Assembly (NCBI RefSeq): GCF_014526325.1
Contig: NZ_JACNMJ010000008.1
Coordinates: 124,001 to 188,000 of the forward strand
Direction of reading: 5' to 3'
DNA length: 64,000 nucleotides
Origin: Psychroserpens algicola
Lineage (GTDB): Bacteria; Bacteroidota; Bacteroidia; Flavobacteriales; Flavobacteriaceae
The notes beneath the pieces were generated by a model that saw nothing but the letters and a program-made list of their open reading frames with translations, ran no database searches and was not told the origin of the DNA. The position numbers were made by a program, and so were the translations under genes. This document shows, piece by piece, positions 17,819 through 27,604 of this stretch (positions within the stretch are counted from its first letter, which is position 1; every line of letters starts with the position of its first letter).

Positions 17819-17820
17819 TT

Positions 17821-18021
17821 ATGAAGAATAATATTAAAATTGAAAGAGCGAGACATAACTTGACCCAAGGTGATCTAGCTGAAAAAATTGGAGTCAGCAG
17901 ACAATCTATTAATGCTATAGAGAAAGGTAAGTACGTGCCTTCGGCTCTATTAGCTATAAAAATCGCAAGGTTATTTAAACTTCCCGTTGAAGAACTTTTC
18001 TTTTTAGAAGATGGAGAATAG
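17821..18021 (+). CDS. Short XRE-family HTH regulator
   Basis: This is a 66-residue Cro/CI-type DNA-binding protein made only of the helix-turn-helix domain. The recognition segment is LAEKIGVSRQSINAIEKGKY (about 20-39) and the C-terminus VEELFFLEDGE is the common end of the YozG-like XRE group. It follows the membrane protein by 2 bp and probably represses the shared promoter at 17310. Its end is 15 bp from the convergent TPM gene. Confidence 0.9.
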   Translation: MKNNIKIERARHNLTQGDLAEKIGVSRQSINAIEKGKYVPSALLAIKIARLFKLPVEELFFLEDGE

Positions 18022-18036
18022 GGTTCTTTCAAACGA

Positions 18037-18867
18037 TTACCAGCTACCACCAGCACCACCTCCAGAAAAGCCACCACCTCCGAAGCCGCCACCAAAACCA
18101 CCACCAAAGCTGCCTCCAGATGAACTTCCGCCTCCAAAAAGGCCTCCACCAGAACTGCTTCCGCCATAGCTTCCTCGTCCCATATTACTTAAAATAATAG
18201 CATCTAAAATACTGGTGCCGTTGGTTCGACGCCCACCATTTTTTCCACCACCACGTCGGTTTTTGGTAATTGCAATGATAAAAATGATAAACATGATAAA
18301 CATGAATAGGAAGAACACTACAGGAAAATCACTACCCGAATTATTTGACTGGCGAGTACCTTGGTATTTTCCGGTTAACACTTCAAATATAGCATCGCTA
18401 CCTTTGTTTAAACCTTGGTAATAGTCACCGCGTTTAAATTCTGGGATAATAACATTTCTTACAATTTCACCTGTTGTTCCAGCAGTAAGTCGGTCTTCGA
18501 CACCATAACCTGGTGAAATCCATATTTTCCGATCTTCACTTGCTAGTAAAATAAAAACACCATTGTCTTCTTTTGCTTGTCCGACACCCCATTCATGAGC
18601 CCATTTAGGAGCTAAAAGACCAATATTTTCACCTTTAGTAGTTCTAATGATTGCAACCACAATTTGTGTTGAAGTGGTATCGGAATACCGAATAAGTTTT
18701 TGCTCTAAATTAGTTTTTTCAAAATCTGTTAAAAGCTTAGCGTAATCATAAACACTGGTTTGTTCATCTGGAATAGGAGGAATGTCAAACTGAGCATGCA
18801 CAACAATAACAAAGCTGCTGATAAAGCTAAACAGTGTTAATAACAATATGTGTTTGTATTTCAACAT
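18037..18867 (-). CDS. TPM-domain protein with glycine-rich tail (YgcG-like)
   Basis: This is a 276-residue protein. It has a signal peptide (about 1-25), a TPM domain (about 35-170, with YDYAKLL and the acidic segment KEDNGVFILLA), a transmembrane helix about 183-203, and a Gly/Ser-rich tail from about 215 that ends GGAGGSW. The TPM (TLP18.3/Psb32/MOLO-1) domain acts as a phosphatase or repair factor in some homologues. It is the last gene of a LemA-TPM-TPM operon and abuts the previous gene with no spacing. The exact role in bacteria is not settled. Confidence 0.88.
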   Translation of the reverse strand: MLKYKHILLLTLFSFISSFVIVVHAQFDIPPIPDEQTSVYDYAKLLTDFEKTNLEQKLIRYSDTTSTQIVVAIIRTTKGENIGLLAPKWAHEWGVGQAKEDNGVFILLASEDRKIWISPGYGVEDRLTAGTTGEIVRNVIIPEFKRGDYYQGLNKGSDAIFEVLTGKYQGTRQSNNSGSDFPVVFFLFMFIMFIIFIIAITKNRRGGGKNGGRRTNGTSILDAIILSNMGRGSYGGSSSGGGLFGGGSSSGGSFGGGFGGGFGGGGFSGGGAGGSW

Positions 18868-19305
18868 TTATCCTTTTGAAATTTCATTTGGTAATTCGTT
18901 AATATCATTATGAATCCATGGGAAATGATTTTCTAATTGCTTTCCAGCTTTTAAAACACCTTCAATAAGACCTTGTTTAAAACGCTTGGCTTTAAAATGA
19001 GATTGCATGATGTCTTTAGTACTATCCCAAAATCCGTTAGGTACAACATCATTGATACCTTTATCGCCATAAATCACAAAGGTTTTTGCGTCTACAGCCA
19101 CATAAATAAGTACACCATTCTGAAGTTTGGTATTGTCCATTTTTAGAAAATGAAACACCTCCATGGCGCGTTCAAAAGCATCAAGATGAGAGCCGTGTTC
19201 TATATGAATTCGTATTTCTCCAGACGTACTTTTCTCCGCAATGCGAATGGCTTCAATAATCTCTTGTTCCTCAGCAGCCGTTAGAAAATCTTCAACTTTT
19301 GACAT
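18868..19305 (-). CDS. TPM-domain protein, cytoplasmic form
   Basis: This is a 145-residue protein consisting of one TPM domain with no signal peptide or transmembrane helix. Residues 8-30 (LTAAEEQEIIEAIRIAEKST) and GVLIYVAVDAKTFVIYGDKG near 83-102 are typical. It lies 2 bp after lemA and directly abuts the secreted TPM gene, so lemA and both TPM genes form one transcript. It may act with LemA at the membrane; no assay-based role can be inferred. Confidence 0.87.
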   Translation of the reverse strand: MSKVEDFLTAAEEQEIIEAIRIAEKSTSGEIRIHIEHGSHLDAFERAMEVFHFLKMDNTKLQNGVLIYVAVDAKTFVIYGDKGINDVVPNGFWDSTKDIMQSHFKAKRFKQGLIEGVLKAGKQLENHFPWIHNDINELPNEISKG

Positions 19306-19307
19306 GT

Positions 19308-19919
19308 TTAATTGCTAAAGTCAAATTCTACGTCAACAGGTTTTTCAGCTCCAGCTTCAGCATCAAAATAAGGTTTAGCGTCAAAATCGAGAATGCCAGC
19401 CAGGATTGAATTAGGGAATTCTTTTACATGAATATTATAAGGTTTAATAGCTTCATTATAACGCGTTCTTGCCGTTTGAATCGTGTTTTCAGTACTCGTT
19501 AATTCGTCTTGGAGTTTTAAAAAGTTTTGATTCGCTTTTAAATCGGGATAGCGCTCAACAACTAATAGTAGTCGAGATAAGGCACTACTTAATCCGCTTT
19601 GAGCCTTATTAAATTGCTCTAGCTTTTCCGGACTTAAATCTTCAGCATTATTGATGTTAATTTCAGGTTTTGTAGCTTCAGATCTTGCTTTTACAACAGC
19701 TTCTAATGTGCTTTTTTCAAAATCGGCAGCACCTTTTACAGTGTTTACTAAATTTCCGATGAGGTCATTACGACGTTGGTATGAGGTTTGTACATTTCCC
19801 CAGGCTTCACTTACATTTTCATTAAGTTGTACCGCTTCGTTATTAAATCCTTTTCCCCAAGAATATAATGCGAAAGCCAATAAACCTATGATGATAATAG
19901 GAACGAGTAGTTTTTTCAT
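19308..19919 (-). CDS. lemA: LemA family protein
   Basis: This is a 203-residue LemA protein. A single N-terminal transmembrane helix (about 4-20) anchors a long helical domain. Family landmarks include NEAVQLNENVSEAWGNVQ, QRRNDLIGNLVNTVKG and RYNEAIKPYNIHVKEFPNS (each under 20 residues). Length matches the family. It heads the lemA-TPM-TPM operon, a common arrangement. Its cellular function is not well defined. Confidence 0.95.
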   Translation of the reverse strand: MKKLLVPIIIIGLLAFALYSWGKGFNNEAVQLNENVSEAWGNVQTSYQRRNDLIGNLVNTVKGAADFEKSTLEAVVKARSEATKPEININNAEDLSPEKLEQFNKAQSGLSSALSRLLLVVERYPDLKANQNFLKLQDELTSTENTIQTARTRYNEAIKPYNIHVKEFPNSILAGILDFDAKPYFDAEAGAEKPVDVEFDFSN

Positions 19920-19972
19920 AATGATATAGTTTTAAAGTTGTGTTTTAGTTAGTTGAAATTAATTAGATTATG

Positions 19973-20302
19973 TTACAACTGTGATTTTAGTTTAATGAGT
20001 TGTGCTTTGACACTTTCTAGTTTGTTGATGATTTCAAAAGTATCCAGTGACTTCTTTTTTCCTTCTTTTAGGTGAATTTTTGCCCCTTCTAGTGTAAAAC
20101 CACGTTCTTTGACCAAGTGATAAATAAACTTAAGGTTTTTGATGTCTTCAGGTGTAAATTTCCGATTACCCTTTGCATTCTTCTTAGGTTTTAAAACATC
20201 AAATTCTTTTTCCCAGAATCGAATTAATGAGGTGTTTACATTAAACGCTTTAGCAACTTCGCCAATACCATAGTAACGTTTTTCTGGAAGATCGATATGC
20301 AT
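19973..20302 (-). CDS. MerR-family transcriptional regulator
   Basis: This is a 109-residue protein with an N-terminal MerR winged helix (about 8-75: YYGIGEVAKAFNVNTSLIRFW and the KPKKNAKGNRKFT wing) and a short helical tail. It lacks Cys or other ligand domains, so it resembles the short MerR proteins common in Bacteroidetes. It starts 4 bp after the M23 peptidase stop and is surely co-transcribed with it. The target is unknown. Confidence 0.9.
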   Translation of the reverse strand: MHIDLPEKRYYGIGEVAKAFNVNTSLIRFWEKEFDVLKPKKNAKGNRKFTPEDIKNLKFIYHLVKERGFTLEGAKIHLKEGKKKSLDTFEIINKLESVKAQLIKLKSQL

Positions 20303-20306
20303 AGTC

Positions 20307-21278
20307 TTAGTCTAAAGATTGATTTTCTAGTGATGCTTTTTCTAAGAGTCGAGCATATTCTTCCGCAGTTAGATTTCCGTAGTAGAAATTTATCGGGTTA
20401 ATACGTTCACCATCTTTAAAAACTTCATAATGTAGGTGAGGAGCTTCAGAACGTCCAGTGCTTCCAACATAACCAATTAAATCACCGCGTTTCACCTTTT
20501 GATTGGCACGTACATTATACTTATACAAATGTGCATATAAAGAGACGTAACCGTAACCATGGTCAATTCTGATATGATTTCCATATCCAGATGAATTCGC
20601 ATCAGCGCGTTTAACAACACCATCTCCTGAAGCATAAATTGGTGTGCCGCGTGGTGCGGTGAAATCCATTCCAAAATGAAATTTTCTAACCTTCGTAAAA
20701 GGGTCGGTTCTATAACCATAGCCAGAAGCCATGTGCTTTAAATCTTTATTTCGAACAGGTTGGATTGCAGGAATAGAAGATAAAAACTTCTCTTTATCTT
20801 CAGCTAAAACAGCAATTTCATCTAAAGATCGCGATTGTACAACAATAGCTTTTTGAAGCTGGTCAATACGTTTGTTACTCTCGATGATTAACTTAGAATT
20901 GTCATAACCTTCATATTTTTTATAGCGGTTTACGCCACCAAAACCAGCTCGACGTTGCTCTTCAGGAATCGGGTTAGCTTCAAAATATAATCGGTAAATA
21001 GAGTTATCACGTTCTTCTACGCTTTCTAACGCAGCAAATGCATTGTCAACACGTTTATTAAGAAGCTGATATTGCAATTCGAGATTAGAGAGCTCTCGTT
21101 TTAGAGCACGCTCACGAGGCGATTCTACAAACTGACTCGCAATAAAAACAAAAAGAAATCCGAAGAGTGCAGCGGCCAGTAAAAATATAAATCCGTAGGT
21201 AATAGTCTTCCTTTTCTTTCGCTCTATTTTGCGATAAGAAAGTGTTTCAGGATCGTAATAATATTTTACTTTAGACAT
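20307..21278 (-). CDS. M23-family peptidoglycan endopeptidase
   Basis: This is a 323-residue membrane-anchored protein. A transmembrane helix lies about 28-48, a coiled-coil-like region about 60-165, and the M23 (LytM) domain about 180-300. Zinc ligands are visible in HFGMDFTAPRGTP (His and Asp) and in the HLHYEVF motif. The family cleaves peptide cross-links in peptidoglycan during growth or division. The N-terminus has the MSKVKYYYDPETLSYRKIE segment typical of flavobacterial M23 proteins. It is divergent from alaS (104 bp). Confidence 0.93.
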   Translation of the reverse strand: MSKVKYYYDPETLSYRKIERKKRKTITYGFIFLLAAALFGFLFVFIASQFVESPRERALKRELSNLELQYQLLNKRVDNAFAALESVEERDNSIYRLYFEANPIPEEQRRAGFGGVNRYKKYEGYDNSKLIIESNKRIDQLQKAIVVQSRSLDEIAVLAEDKEKFLSSIPAIQPVRNKDLKHMASGYGYRTDPFTKVRKFHFGMDFTAPRGTPIYASGDGVVKRADANSSGYGNHIRIDHGYGYVSLYAHLYKYNVRANQKVKRGDLIGYVGSTGRSEAPHLHYEVFKDGERINPINFYYGNLTAEEYARLLEKASLENQSLD

Positions 21279-21292
21279 ATCTTAAAAAATTC

Positions 21293-21329
21293 TATTTTTG
21301 CAAGAATAATAGAACGTAACACAAATATA
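21293..21329. promoter_or_regulatory. Overlapping divergent promoters of alaS and the M23 operon
   Basis: TATTTTTG at 21293-21300 is a -7 match reading right toward alaS. CAAATATA at 21322-21329 is the complement of TATATTTG, a -7 match reading left toward the M23 gene. The predicted start points face each other and would overlap by about 14 nt. Upstream TTG boxes are weak for both. Confidence 0.45.
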
Positions 21330-21382
21330 TAAATTGTTTCTTATTTATCGAATTTAATAGAAACAGGTTTTAAAACTAGCGC

Positions 21383-23998
21383 ATGAAGTCTCAAGACATC
21401 CGAAATACCTTTTTAAACTTCTTTGAAGAAAAAAAACACAGCATTGTGCCCTCAGCACCAATGGTTTTAAAAGATGATCCAACATTAATGTTTGTTAATT
21501 CTGGTATGGCACCTTTTAAAGAGTTTTTCCTCGGAAATGCGCAGCCAAAAAATAACCGTCTTGCAGATACTCAAAAATGCCTTCGAGTTTCTGGTAAACA
21601 CAATGATTTGGAAGAAGTAGGTTATGATACTTATCATCATACGCTTTTTGAAATGTTAGGTAACTGGAGTTTTGGTGATTACTTTAAGAAAGAAGCGATT
21701 GCTTGGGCTTGGGAGTTACTGACCGAAAAATTTGAAATCGATAAAGATATTTTATATGTGACTGTTTTTGAAGGTAGCAATGACGATGATAAGCTACCGA
21801 TGGACCAGGAAGCTTATGATTTCTGGAAGGCATTAATTCCTGAAGATCGTATCCTGATGGGAAATAAAAAGGATAATTTCTGGGAAATGGGAGATCAAGG
21901 ACCTTGCGGACCTTGTAGTGAAATTCATGTGGATATTCGTTCGGCGGAAGAAAAAGCTAAAGTTGACGGAAAAACATTAGTGAATATGGACCATCCTCAA
22001 GTGGTAGAAATATGGAACCTGGTATTTATGCAATACAACCGTAAAGCTAATGGTTCACTAGAAAATCTGCCCGACAAGCACATTGATACAGGAATGGGCT
22101 TTGAACGATTATGTATGGTATTGCAAGGTGTTCAGTCTAATTATGATACCGATGTATTTACACCTATTATTCGTGAAATAGAAACCATAACAGATAAAGA
22201 TTATGGTAAAAATGAAAAGGTTGATGTCGCTATTCGTGTGATTTCAGATCATGTTCGAGCTGTGGCGTTTTCAATAGCCGATGGACAATTGCCAAGCAAT
22301 ACTGGAGCAGGTTATGTGATACGAAGAATTTTACGTCGTGCTGTACGTTACGGATTTACATTTTTAGACAAAAAAGAACCCTTTATCTACAGGTTAGTTG
22401 ATGTACTCGTAAATAAAATGGGAAAAGCGTTTCCTGAATTAAAAGAGCAGCGTCAGCTAATTGAAAATGTGATTAAAGAAGAAGAAAATTCGTTTTTAAG
22501 AACTTTAGATCAAGGTTTATTACTACTTGACCGCATTATAACTCATTCGAATTCTAAAGAGATTTCAGGAAATAAAGTATTCGAACTTAAAGATACCTAT
22601 GGATTCCCTGAGGATTTAACCGATTTGATTCTTCGGGAAAATGGCTTTACCTATAATCATGACCAATTCAATAAAAAACTCAAAGAACAGCAAGAACGTG
22701 GTAAAAAAGCATCACAATTAAAATCAGACGACTGGACTGTTCTTATCGATGATGAAGAGCAAGAATTTATTGGTTATGATACTTTAGAAGCTCAAGTGAA
22801 AATCACTAAATACAGAAAGGTGACTTCAAAAAAAGACGGTGAACAATATCAACTGGTATTTAATATAACACCATTTTATGCTGAAGGTGGCGGACAAGTA
22901 GGTGATAAAGGGTATTTAGAAGATGCTCATGGTGATGTCGTTTATATTATTGATACCAAAAGGGAGAATAATGTCGTCATTCATTTTGCAAAAAACTTAC
23001 CGAAGCATATCAATGACACTTTAAAAGCATCAGTAGATACAAAACAACGCTATAGAACCGAATGTAATCATACGGCAACTCACTTATTACATCAAGCCCT
23101 TCGTGAAGTTCTAGGAACGCATGTAGAACAAAAAGGATCGGCTGTGCATTCAAAGTATTTGCGTTTTGATTTTTCACATTTTTCTAAATTAACTGTTGAA
23201 GAATTGCGAGATGTTGAAAGTTTTGTCAACAGACGTATCGAAGGAAAGCTTCCACTTAAAGAACAACGAAACATTCCTATGCAAAAGGCTATTGATGAAG
23301 GAGCAATGGCGTTATTTGGAGAGAAATACGGCGACACTGTAAGAACCGTTCGTTTTGGGCAATCTATTGAATTATGTGGTGGAACGCACGTTAAAAACAC
23401 AGGCGATATTTGGCATTTTAAAATTGTATCAGAAAGTGCAGTGGCAGCAGGAATCAGACGAATAGAAGCGATTACCAGTGATGCTGTTAAAGATTTTTAC
23501 TTTGAAAACAATCGCGCGTATTTTGAAATGAAAGACCTTCTCAATAATGCGAAAGAACCTGTAAAAGCTTTACAGAGTTTGCAGGATGAAAATACGAGCC
23601 TTAAAAAGCAAATAGATACCTTACTAAAAGAAAAAGCTAAGTCTATTAAAGGAGATCTTAAAAGTGAATTATCAGAAGTGAATGGTGTAAAATTCTTGGC
23701 TAAAAAACTCGATTTAGATGCTGCTGGAATTAAAGATGTATGTTTTGAATTAGGAAGTCAGTTTGATGATTTATTTTTATTATTTGGGGCTGAACATAAT
23801 GGGAAAGCAATTTTATCATGCTATATCTCTAAAGAATTAGTAGCAAGCAAAGACTTAAATGCAGGAACGATTGTTAGAGAACTCGGAAAATACATCCAAG
23901 GAGGTGGTGGCGGACAACCATTTTTTGCAACTGCAGGAGGGAAGCATCCAAATGGTATTGATGAGGCTTTGAATGCAGCTATAGACTATATAAAATAA
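21383..23998 (+). CDS. alaS: Alanyl-tRNA synthetase
   Basis: This is an 871-residue class II synthetase that charges tRNA-Ala. The N-terminal aminoacylation domain has [15 protein letters not shown] (about 33-47) and [11 protein letters not shown] (about 315). The editing domain has the zinc ligands HTATHLLHQ (about 561-569) and ELCGGTH (about 667). The C-terminal C-Ala domain ends with [19 protein letters not shown]. Length is typical. It has its own leader with a -7 element at 21293. All key motifs are intact. Confidence 0.98.
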   Translation: MKSQDIRNTFLNFFEEKKHSIVPSAPMVLKDDPTLMFVNSGMAPFKEFFLGNAQPKNNRLADTQKCLRVSGKHNDLEEVGYDTYHHTLFEMLGNWSFGDYFKKEAIAWAWELLTEKFEIDKDILYVTVFEGSNDDDKLPMDQEAYDFWKALIPEDRILMGNKKDNFWEMGDQGPCGPCSEIHVDIRSAEEKAKVDGKTLVNMDHPQVVEIWNLVFMQYNRKANGSLENLPDKHIDTGMGFERLCMVLQGVQSNYDTDVFTPIIREIETITDKDYGKNEKVDVAIRVISDHVRAVAFSIADGQLPSNTGAGYVIRRILRRAVRYGFTFLDKKEPFIYRLVDVLVNKMGKAFPELKEQRQLIENVIKEEENSFLRTLDQGLLLLDRIITHSNSKEISGNKVFELKDTYGFPEDLTDLILRENGFTYNHDQFNKKLKEQQERGKKASQLKSDDWTVLIDDEEQEFIGYDTLEAQVKITKYRKVTSKKDGEQYQLVFNITPFYAEGGGQVGDKGYLEDAHGDVVYIIDTKRENNVVIHFAKNLPKHINDTLKASVDTKQRYRTECNHTATHLLHQALREVLGTHVEQKGSAVHSKYLRFDFSHFSKLTVEELRDVESFVNRRIEGKLPLKEQRNIPMQKAIDEGAMALFGEKYGDTVRTVRFGQSIELCGGTHVKNTGDIWHFKIVSESAVAAGIRRIEAITSDAVKDFYFENNRAYFEMKDLLNNAKEPVKALQSLQDENTSLKKQIDTLLKEKAKSIKGDLKSELSEVNGVKFLAKKLDLDAAGIKDVCFELGSQFDDLFLLFGAEHNGKAILSCYISKELVASKDLNAGTIVRELGKYIQGGGGGQPFFATAGGKHPNGIDEALNAAIDYIK

Positions 23999-24031
23999 TT
24001 GATCATTCTGTATAGAAAGCAGAACTAAATA

Positions 24032-24982
24032 ATGAATCTTCAAACCAAAATACCTCTACAACCACAACAGTTTAATCGTATAGATTACAACTCGAAAGTA
24101 ATGTTGATAGGGTCTTGTTTTTCAGAACATATAGGCGAACGGTTTGAGTACTTTAAGTTTCAAAAGCTTCAAAATCCTTTCGGAATTTTATTTCATCCCT
24201 TGGCTATAGAAACCGTCGTTACCAATGCTATAAACAAAAAAATCTATACGGATAGTGATGTGTTTTTTCATAATGAGCAGTGGCATTGTTATGAGGCACA
24301 CTCTAAGTTGAGCCGTACATCTAAAGATCAACTACTTGACGAGCTTAACACACGTTGCATTGAAAAGTATCAATTTCTAAACTCAGCAACTCATGTTATC
24401 TTAACTTTGGGAACAGCCTGGGCTTATCGTTTTATTGAAACAGATTCATTTGTGGCTAATTGTCATAAGGTGCCGCAAAAACGATTTTTAAAAGAATTAC
24501 TTTCCGTAAATCAAATTTCAGAATCTCTCAATGCAACTATGAGTTTGATTAAAAGTGTTAACCCTGAAGTGAGTTTCATTTTTACAATATCACCTGTACG
24601 ACATATTAAGGATGGCTTTGTAGAAAACACCCTAAGTAAGTCGCATTTAATTGCTGCGGTACATCAAATAATAGAACCGCGACAGCATCAGTATTATTTT
24701 CCTTCTTATGAAATTATGATGGACGAATTACGTGATTATCGTTTTTATAAGGATGATATGCTGCATCCTAATAATATAGCTATAAATTATATTTGGAAGT
24801 ATTTTCAAGACGTTTGGATTTCAGAAGATACTCATGCAACAATGAACGATGTTGATGCAATTCAAAAAGGAATGGCTCACCAACCGTTTAATCCAGAATC
24901 TGATGCTCATACTGCATTTCTTCAACAGCTAAAAGCTAAAGAAACCCTTGTAAAATCAAGGTTTCCGCATATCGTATTTTAA
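24032..24982 (+). CDS. GSCFA domain protein (SGNH-like)
   Basis: This is a 316-residue protein with the family-naming motif GSCFSEHIG near residues 27-35, followed by NPFGILFHP and, near the C-terminus, the D-x-x-H-type segment DDMLHPNNIAINYIW. GSCFA proteins are distant relatives of SGNH hydrolases, with Ser in GSCFS as the candidate nucleophile. Substrate is unknown. It lies 33 bp after alaS and reads in the same direction; it may be co-transcribed. No signal peptide is visible. Confidence 0.88.
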   Translation: MNLQTKIPLQPQQFNRIDYNSKVMLIGSCFSEHIGERFEYFKFQKLQNPFGILFHPLAIETVVTNAINKKIYTDSDVFFHNEQWHCYEAHSKLSRTSKDQLLDELNTRCIEKYQFLNSATHVILTLGTAWAYRFIETDSFVANCHKVPQKRFLKELLSVNQISESLNATMSLIKSVNPEVSFIFTISPVRHIKDGFVENTLSKSHLIAAVHQIIEPRQHQYYFPSYEIMMDELRDYRFYKDDMLHPNNIAINYIWKYFQDVWISEDTHATMNDVDAIQKGMAHQPFNPESDAHTAFLQQLKAKETLVKSRFPHIVF

Positions 24983-24985
24983 AAA

Positions 24986-25032
24986 TACGTCATTTGTCGT
25001 ATTGTCTTGCCTTTTGTTTTAACGCAAATTTG
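24986..25032 (+). promoter_or_regulatory. TACGnCA palindrome and promoter of the lipoprotein/propeller operon
   Basis: The palindrome TACGTCA-TT-TGTCGTA is at 24986-25001 and a -7-like CAAATTTG at 25025-25032. The same arrangement, with the palindrome start 39 nt before the -7 start, occurs upstream of the response regulator at 30001. The palindrome would be centred near -42, as for an activator that replaces the -33 box. Confidence 0.5.
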
Positions 25033-25063
25033 TCTCATTATAAACCCACAAAATTAATCAACA

Positions 25064-25600
25064 ATGAGAAATTTTAAACAATTTATGTTATTTGTAATGG
25101 TAGGATCATTACTAAGTTTAACGTCATGTTCAAGTGATGACGATGGAGGAGGAGCTGGTTCTGCTGGTTCTGGAGTATTAGTTGCTAAAGTTGATGGTAC
25201 ATCTTACCAGTCTTTAGAAATATCATCGTCTGCAACAGTTGCCAATGGAGGTCAAAACCTGATTATTATTGCAACAAATAGCGATGGAAAAGCATTTGCA
25301 TTTACAATTTTTGGTTATGAAGGTGTAGGAACTTATGATTTAGATGGTTCTGTGATTTCAAATGTTAATGTAGCATCTTATACCGAAACAGATGTAGATT
25401 TAAACAATCCGCAAAACTCAACAACAGAAATTTGGCAAGCACCTTATGATAACAGTGCCGTTGGTTTTTTAAAGGTATCTGAAGAAACTGATACTAAAGT
25501 AATTGGAACTTTCCAATTTACATGTAAAAACCTTAACGGTGACCAGTCTGTAAAAACAGTAACAGACGGTTCTTTTAACCTTAACAAGCAGGTACAATAA
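25064..25600 (+). CDS. Surface lipoprotein, DUF6252-like
   Basis: This is a 178-residue lipoprotein. The lipobox Cys is residue 22 (LTSC), followed by SSDDDGGG, the acidic type of signal that sends flavobacterial lipoproteins to the cell surface. The mature part is a single beta-rich domain with VAKVDGTSYQS at the start and GTFQFTCKNLNG near the end, resembling DUF6252 proteins. No catalytic motif is seen. It is 10 bp before the beta-propeller gene and has a palindromic promoter shared with the response regulator gene. Confidence 0.75.
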   Translation: MRNFKQFMLFVMVGSLLSLTSCSSDDDGGGAGSAGSGVLVAKVDGTSYQSLEISSSATVANGGQNLIIIATNSDGKAFAFTIFGYEGVGTYDLDGSVISNVNVASYTETDVDLNNPQNSTTEIWQAPYDNSAVGFLKVSEETDTKVIGTFQFTCKNLNGDQSVKTVTDGSFNLNKQVQ

Positions 25601-25610
25601 CTGTTTGATT

Positions 25611-27521
25611 ATGAAAATGCTATTAATTCAATTGAAGTATTTAGTGACGGTTGCACTCGTATGGAGTGTGACTTCACTAAACGCTCAAAAAGCGGAAACA
25701 CCTGATCAAAATTATGATTTAGGAGCTAAGATTAACGAAATGACACTAACTGTAGGCGGTGTTTTAGTTGTCGCAACTAACGATGGTTTAATAGGTATTA
25801 AACCTACCGAAAGCCAGCCTGTTTTTACATTCACTAATTTCGGAAAGTTAAAACCAGAAGAAACAGATTTTGTTCCAAATTCACCATACATTGTAGTGTC
25901 ACAAGGAGCAGGGTCTAAATTTGCTGGACTAACTAAGACCAAGCGAGCAGTTATAGATTACATTCAGGGTAAAGTTATTTTCAATTCCGAAAATGATAAC
26001 TGGAACCAAATATACACTTGCAATGTTATATTACCACAAAATAAACTTGTAGTCAGTGGTATTCAAAAAGAAGGTGATAAATTTGAAAAAATGACACCTA
26101 AGGTTGCTGTTTACGATTTAAACACATCAAAATTAGACTATAGCTTTTTTTTAGATAAGCCTGGTAGAGTTGGAATTGCTAAAGATTTTAGCGTCACAGG
26201 TACACCTTTGCTATTAAAAGACTTTTTAATCATACCAACAGCACAAGGTTTGATTGCAAAATCCCATTCAGGCGATGATTTATGGCAAACTAAAATCAAG
26301 GGGATTAATTGGATGGTTGCTGATAAAACTGAAAAAGAAATTTATGGTTTTGAAACCACTGCTAATGGGAAAAATACTAGAATACATAAAATTGGAAGCA
26401 ATGGAGATGAGTTATGGCAAGATGATAGAAAAGTTAAAGGGATAGTTTCAAACTTTGAAATTTTGCCACAGGGCTTAGCCGTTGTGAGTGACGTTGCAGG
26501 ATCAAGTGGTGCATTTGCTGCAAGATCAGAGTCAAAAATAACCATGTTCAGTGCGGCTACTGGTGAAGATTTATGGGATAAGGCACCTAAAACCAAAGGC
26601 TATGTACAACATTTTTATATCATGGACGATGGTATTCTCTTTGGAATTTATGAAGGTGGTATAAACAAGATTTCATTTGATGGGAAAACCCTCTTTAAAA
26701 AGCCCCTTAAAACAGGCGAAAATATTATGGTGATGGCACATTCCCCTCAAGGTTTAATATATATTACAGGCGAAGATGCTAATATTGTAAATTTAGAAAC
26801 TGGAGAAGAAGTTTGGGGAAAACCATTAAAATATAAGAGTGCAACATCAGTTGCTTCAACTTTTGATAAAGAAAACAATAGGTATTTAATTGCTGCAGAC
26901 GGTAAAATAATGGCAGTTGATGCCAATAGTGGTGAAGTAAATGATTTAGCAAAGTGCGATTTTGAAGAAAAAGAAGATCCTAACCACATGGAAATTAGAA
27001 ATGGCAGTATATTTTTATCTTCTAGTCAGAATATGACCGCATTAAGTTATGACGGAAACGAAAATTACCACACCTATTATAAATCTCCAGGCAGAAGTAC
27101 TTTCGGTAAAATAGTAGGAGGTATAACAGCTGTGGCTTCTACAGCAATGACGGTCTCTATGAGTGCCAGAGCAGGAGCTAATAGAAGTGCTTATGGAAGT
27201 GTAAATGATTTAGGTAGTTATAACGACTACGGAAAAGAAGCGAAAAGAGCTGCCGATATGTTTGCAGGAATTGCAGGTGCATCATTTGATTATTTGTCAA
27301 CGCGTTTTAAGGCTACTTCTGCAACTGAAAATTCACAATTTATATTGACAAAATTAGAGGATGGTGTAGGACTGGTCAAGGTAAGTAAAGATACAGGAGA
27401 GGTCGAAAAGGAGATTGTTTTAAAAGATAAAAAACCAGAATATCAAGTCGATGAATTTGGAGGGTATTTATACTATAAAGCAAACGACAAAACCATTTAT
27501 GCATACAATCTTAATAATTAA
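25611..27521 (+). CDS. Secreted PQQ-like beta-propeller protein
   Basis: This is a 636-residue protein from ATG 25611; the upstream in-frame TTG at 25605 is less likely because the signal peptide (MKMLLIQ to SLNAQ) begins at the ATG. Repeated four-stranded blades with a Trp/Leu-Trp motif (DLWQTKI, ELWQDDR, DLWDKAP, EEVWGKP) mark a PQQ/quinoprotein-type propeller. A Gly/Ala/Ser-rich insertion of about 75 residues interrupts the last blades (about 497-570). No PQQ-binding or catalytic residues can be confirmed, so it may be structural or protein-binding. It forms an operon with the lipoprotein upstream. Confidence 0.82.
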   Translation: MKMLLIQLKYLVTVALVWSVTSLNAQKAETPDQNYDLGAKINEMTLTVGGVLVVATNDGLIGIKPTESQPVFTFTNFGKLKPEETDFVPNSPYIVVSQGAGSKFAGLTKTKRAVIDYIQGKVIFNSENDNWNQIYTCNVILPQNKLVVSGIQKEGDKFEKMTPKVAVYDLNTSKLDYSFFLDKPGRVGIAKDFSVTGTPLLLKDFLIIPTAQGLIAKSHSGDDLWQTKIKGINWMVADKTEKEIYGFETTANGKNTRIHKIGSNGDELWQDDRKVKGIVSNFEILPQGLAVVSDVAGSSGAFAARSESKITMFSAATGEDLWDKAPKTKGYVQHFYIMDDGILFGIYEGGINKISFDGKTLFKKPLKTGENIMVMAHSPQGLIYITGEDANIVNLETGEEVWGKPLKYKSATSVASTFDKENNRYLIAADGKIMAVDANSGEVNDLAKCDFEEKEDPNHMEIRNGSIFLSSSQNMTALSYDGNENYHTYYKSPGRSTFGKIVGGITAVASTAMTVSMSARAGANRSAYGSVNDLGSYNDYGKEAKRAADMFAGIAGASFDYLSTRFKATSATENSQFILTKLEDGVGLVKVSKDTGEVEKEIVLKDKKPEYQVDEFGGYLYYKANDKTIYAYNLNN

Positions 27522-27540
27522 ATCTTGTTGTTGAGATTAT

Positions 27541-27582
27541 GATTAGGCGTGATTTTTTATTAGATTACGCTTAATCTTTTTT
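27541..27582 (+). terminator. Terminator of the lipoprotein/propeller operon
   Basis: A 10-bp stem GATTAGGCGT (27541-27550) and ACGCTTAATC (27567-27576) with one G-U pair is followed by six T. It lies 20 bp after the propeller stop codon. Confidence 0.6.
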
Positions 27583-27604
27583 AATTGCCTCTTATCGAAA
27601 AATC

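Noticed and set aside
18037-18160. Glycine-rich repeats as a repeat array or CRISPR
   Set aside because: They encode the Gly/Ser-rich tail of the TPM protein; no regular spacer pattern.
23092-23400. 102-residue reverse frame inside alaS
   Set aside because: Shadow of the alaS editing domain; composition is Ser/Arg/Cys-rich and shows no domain.
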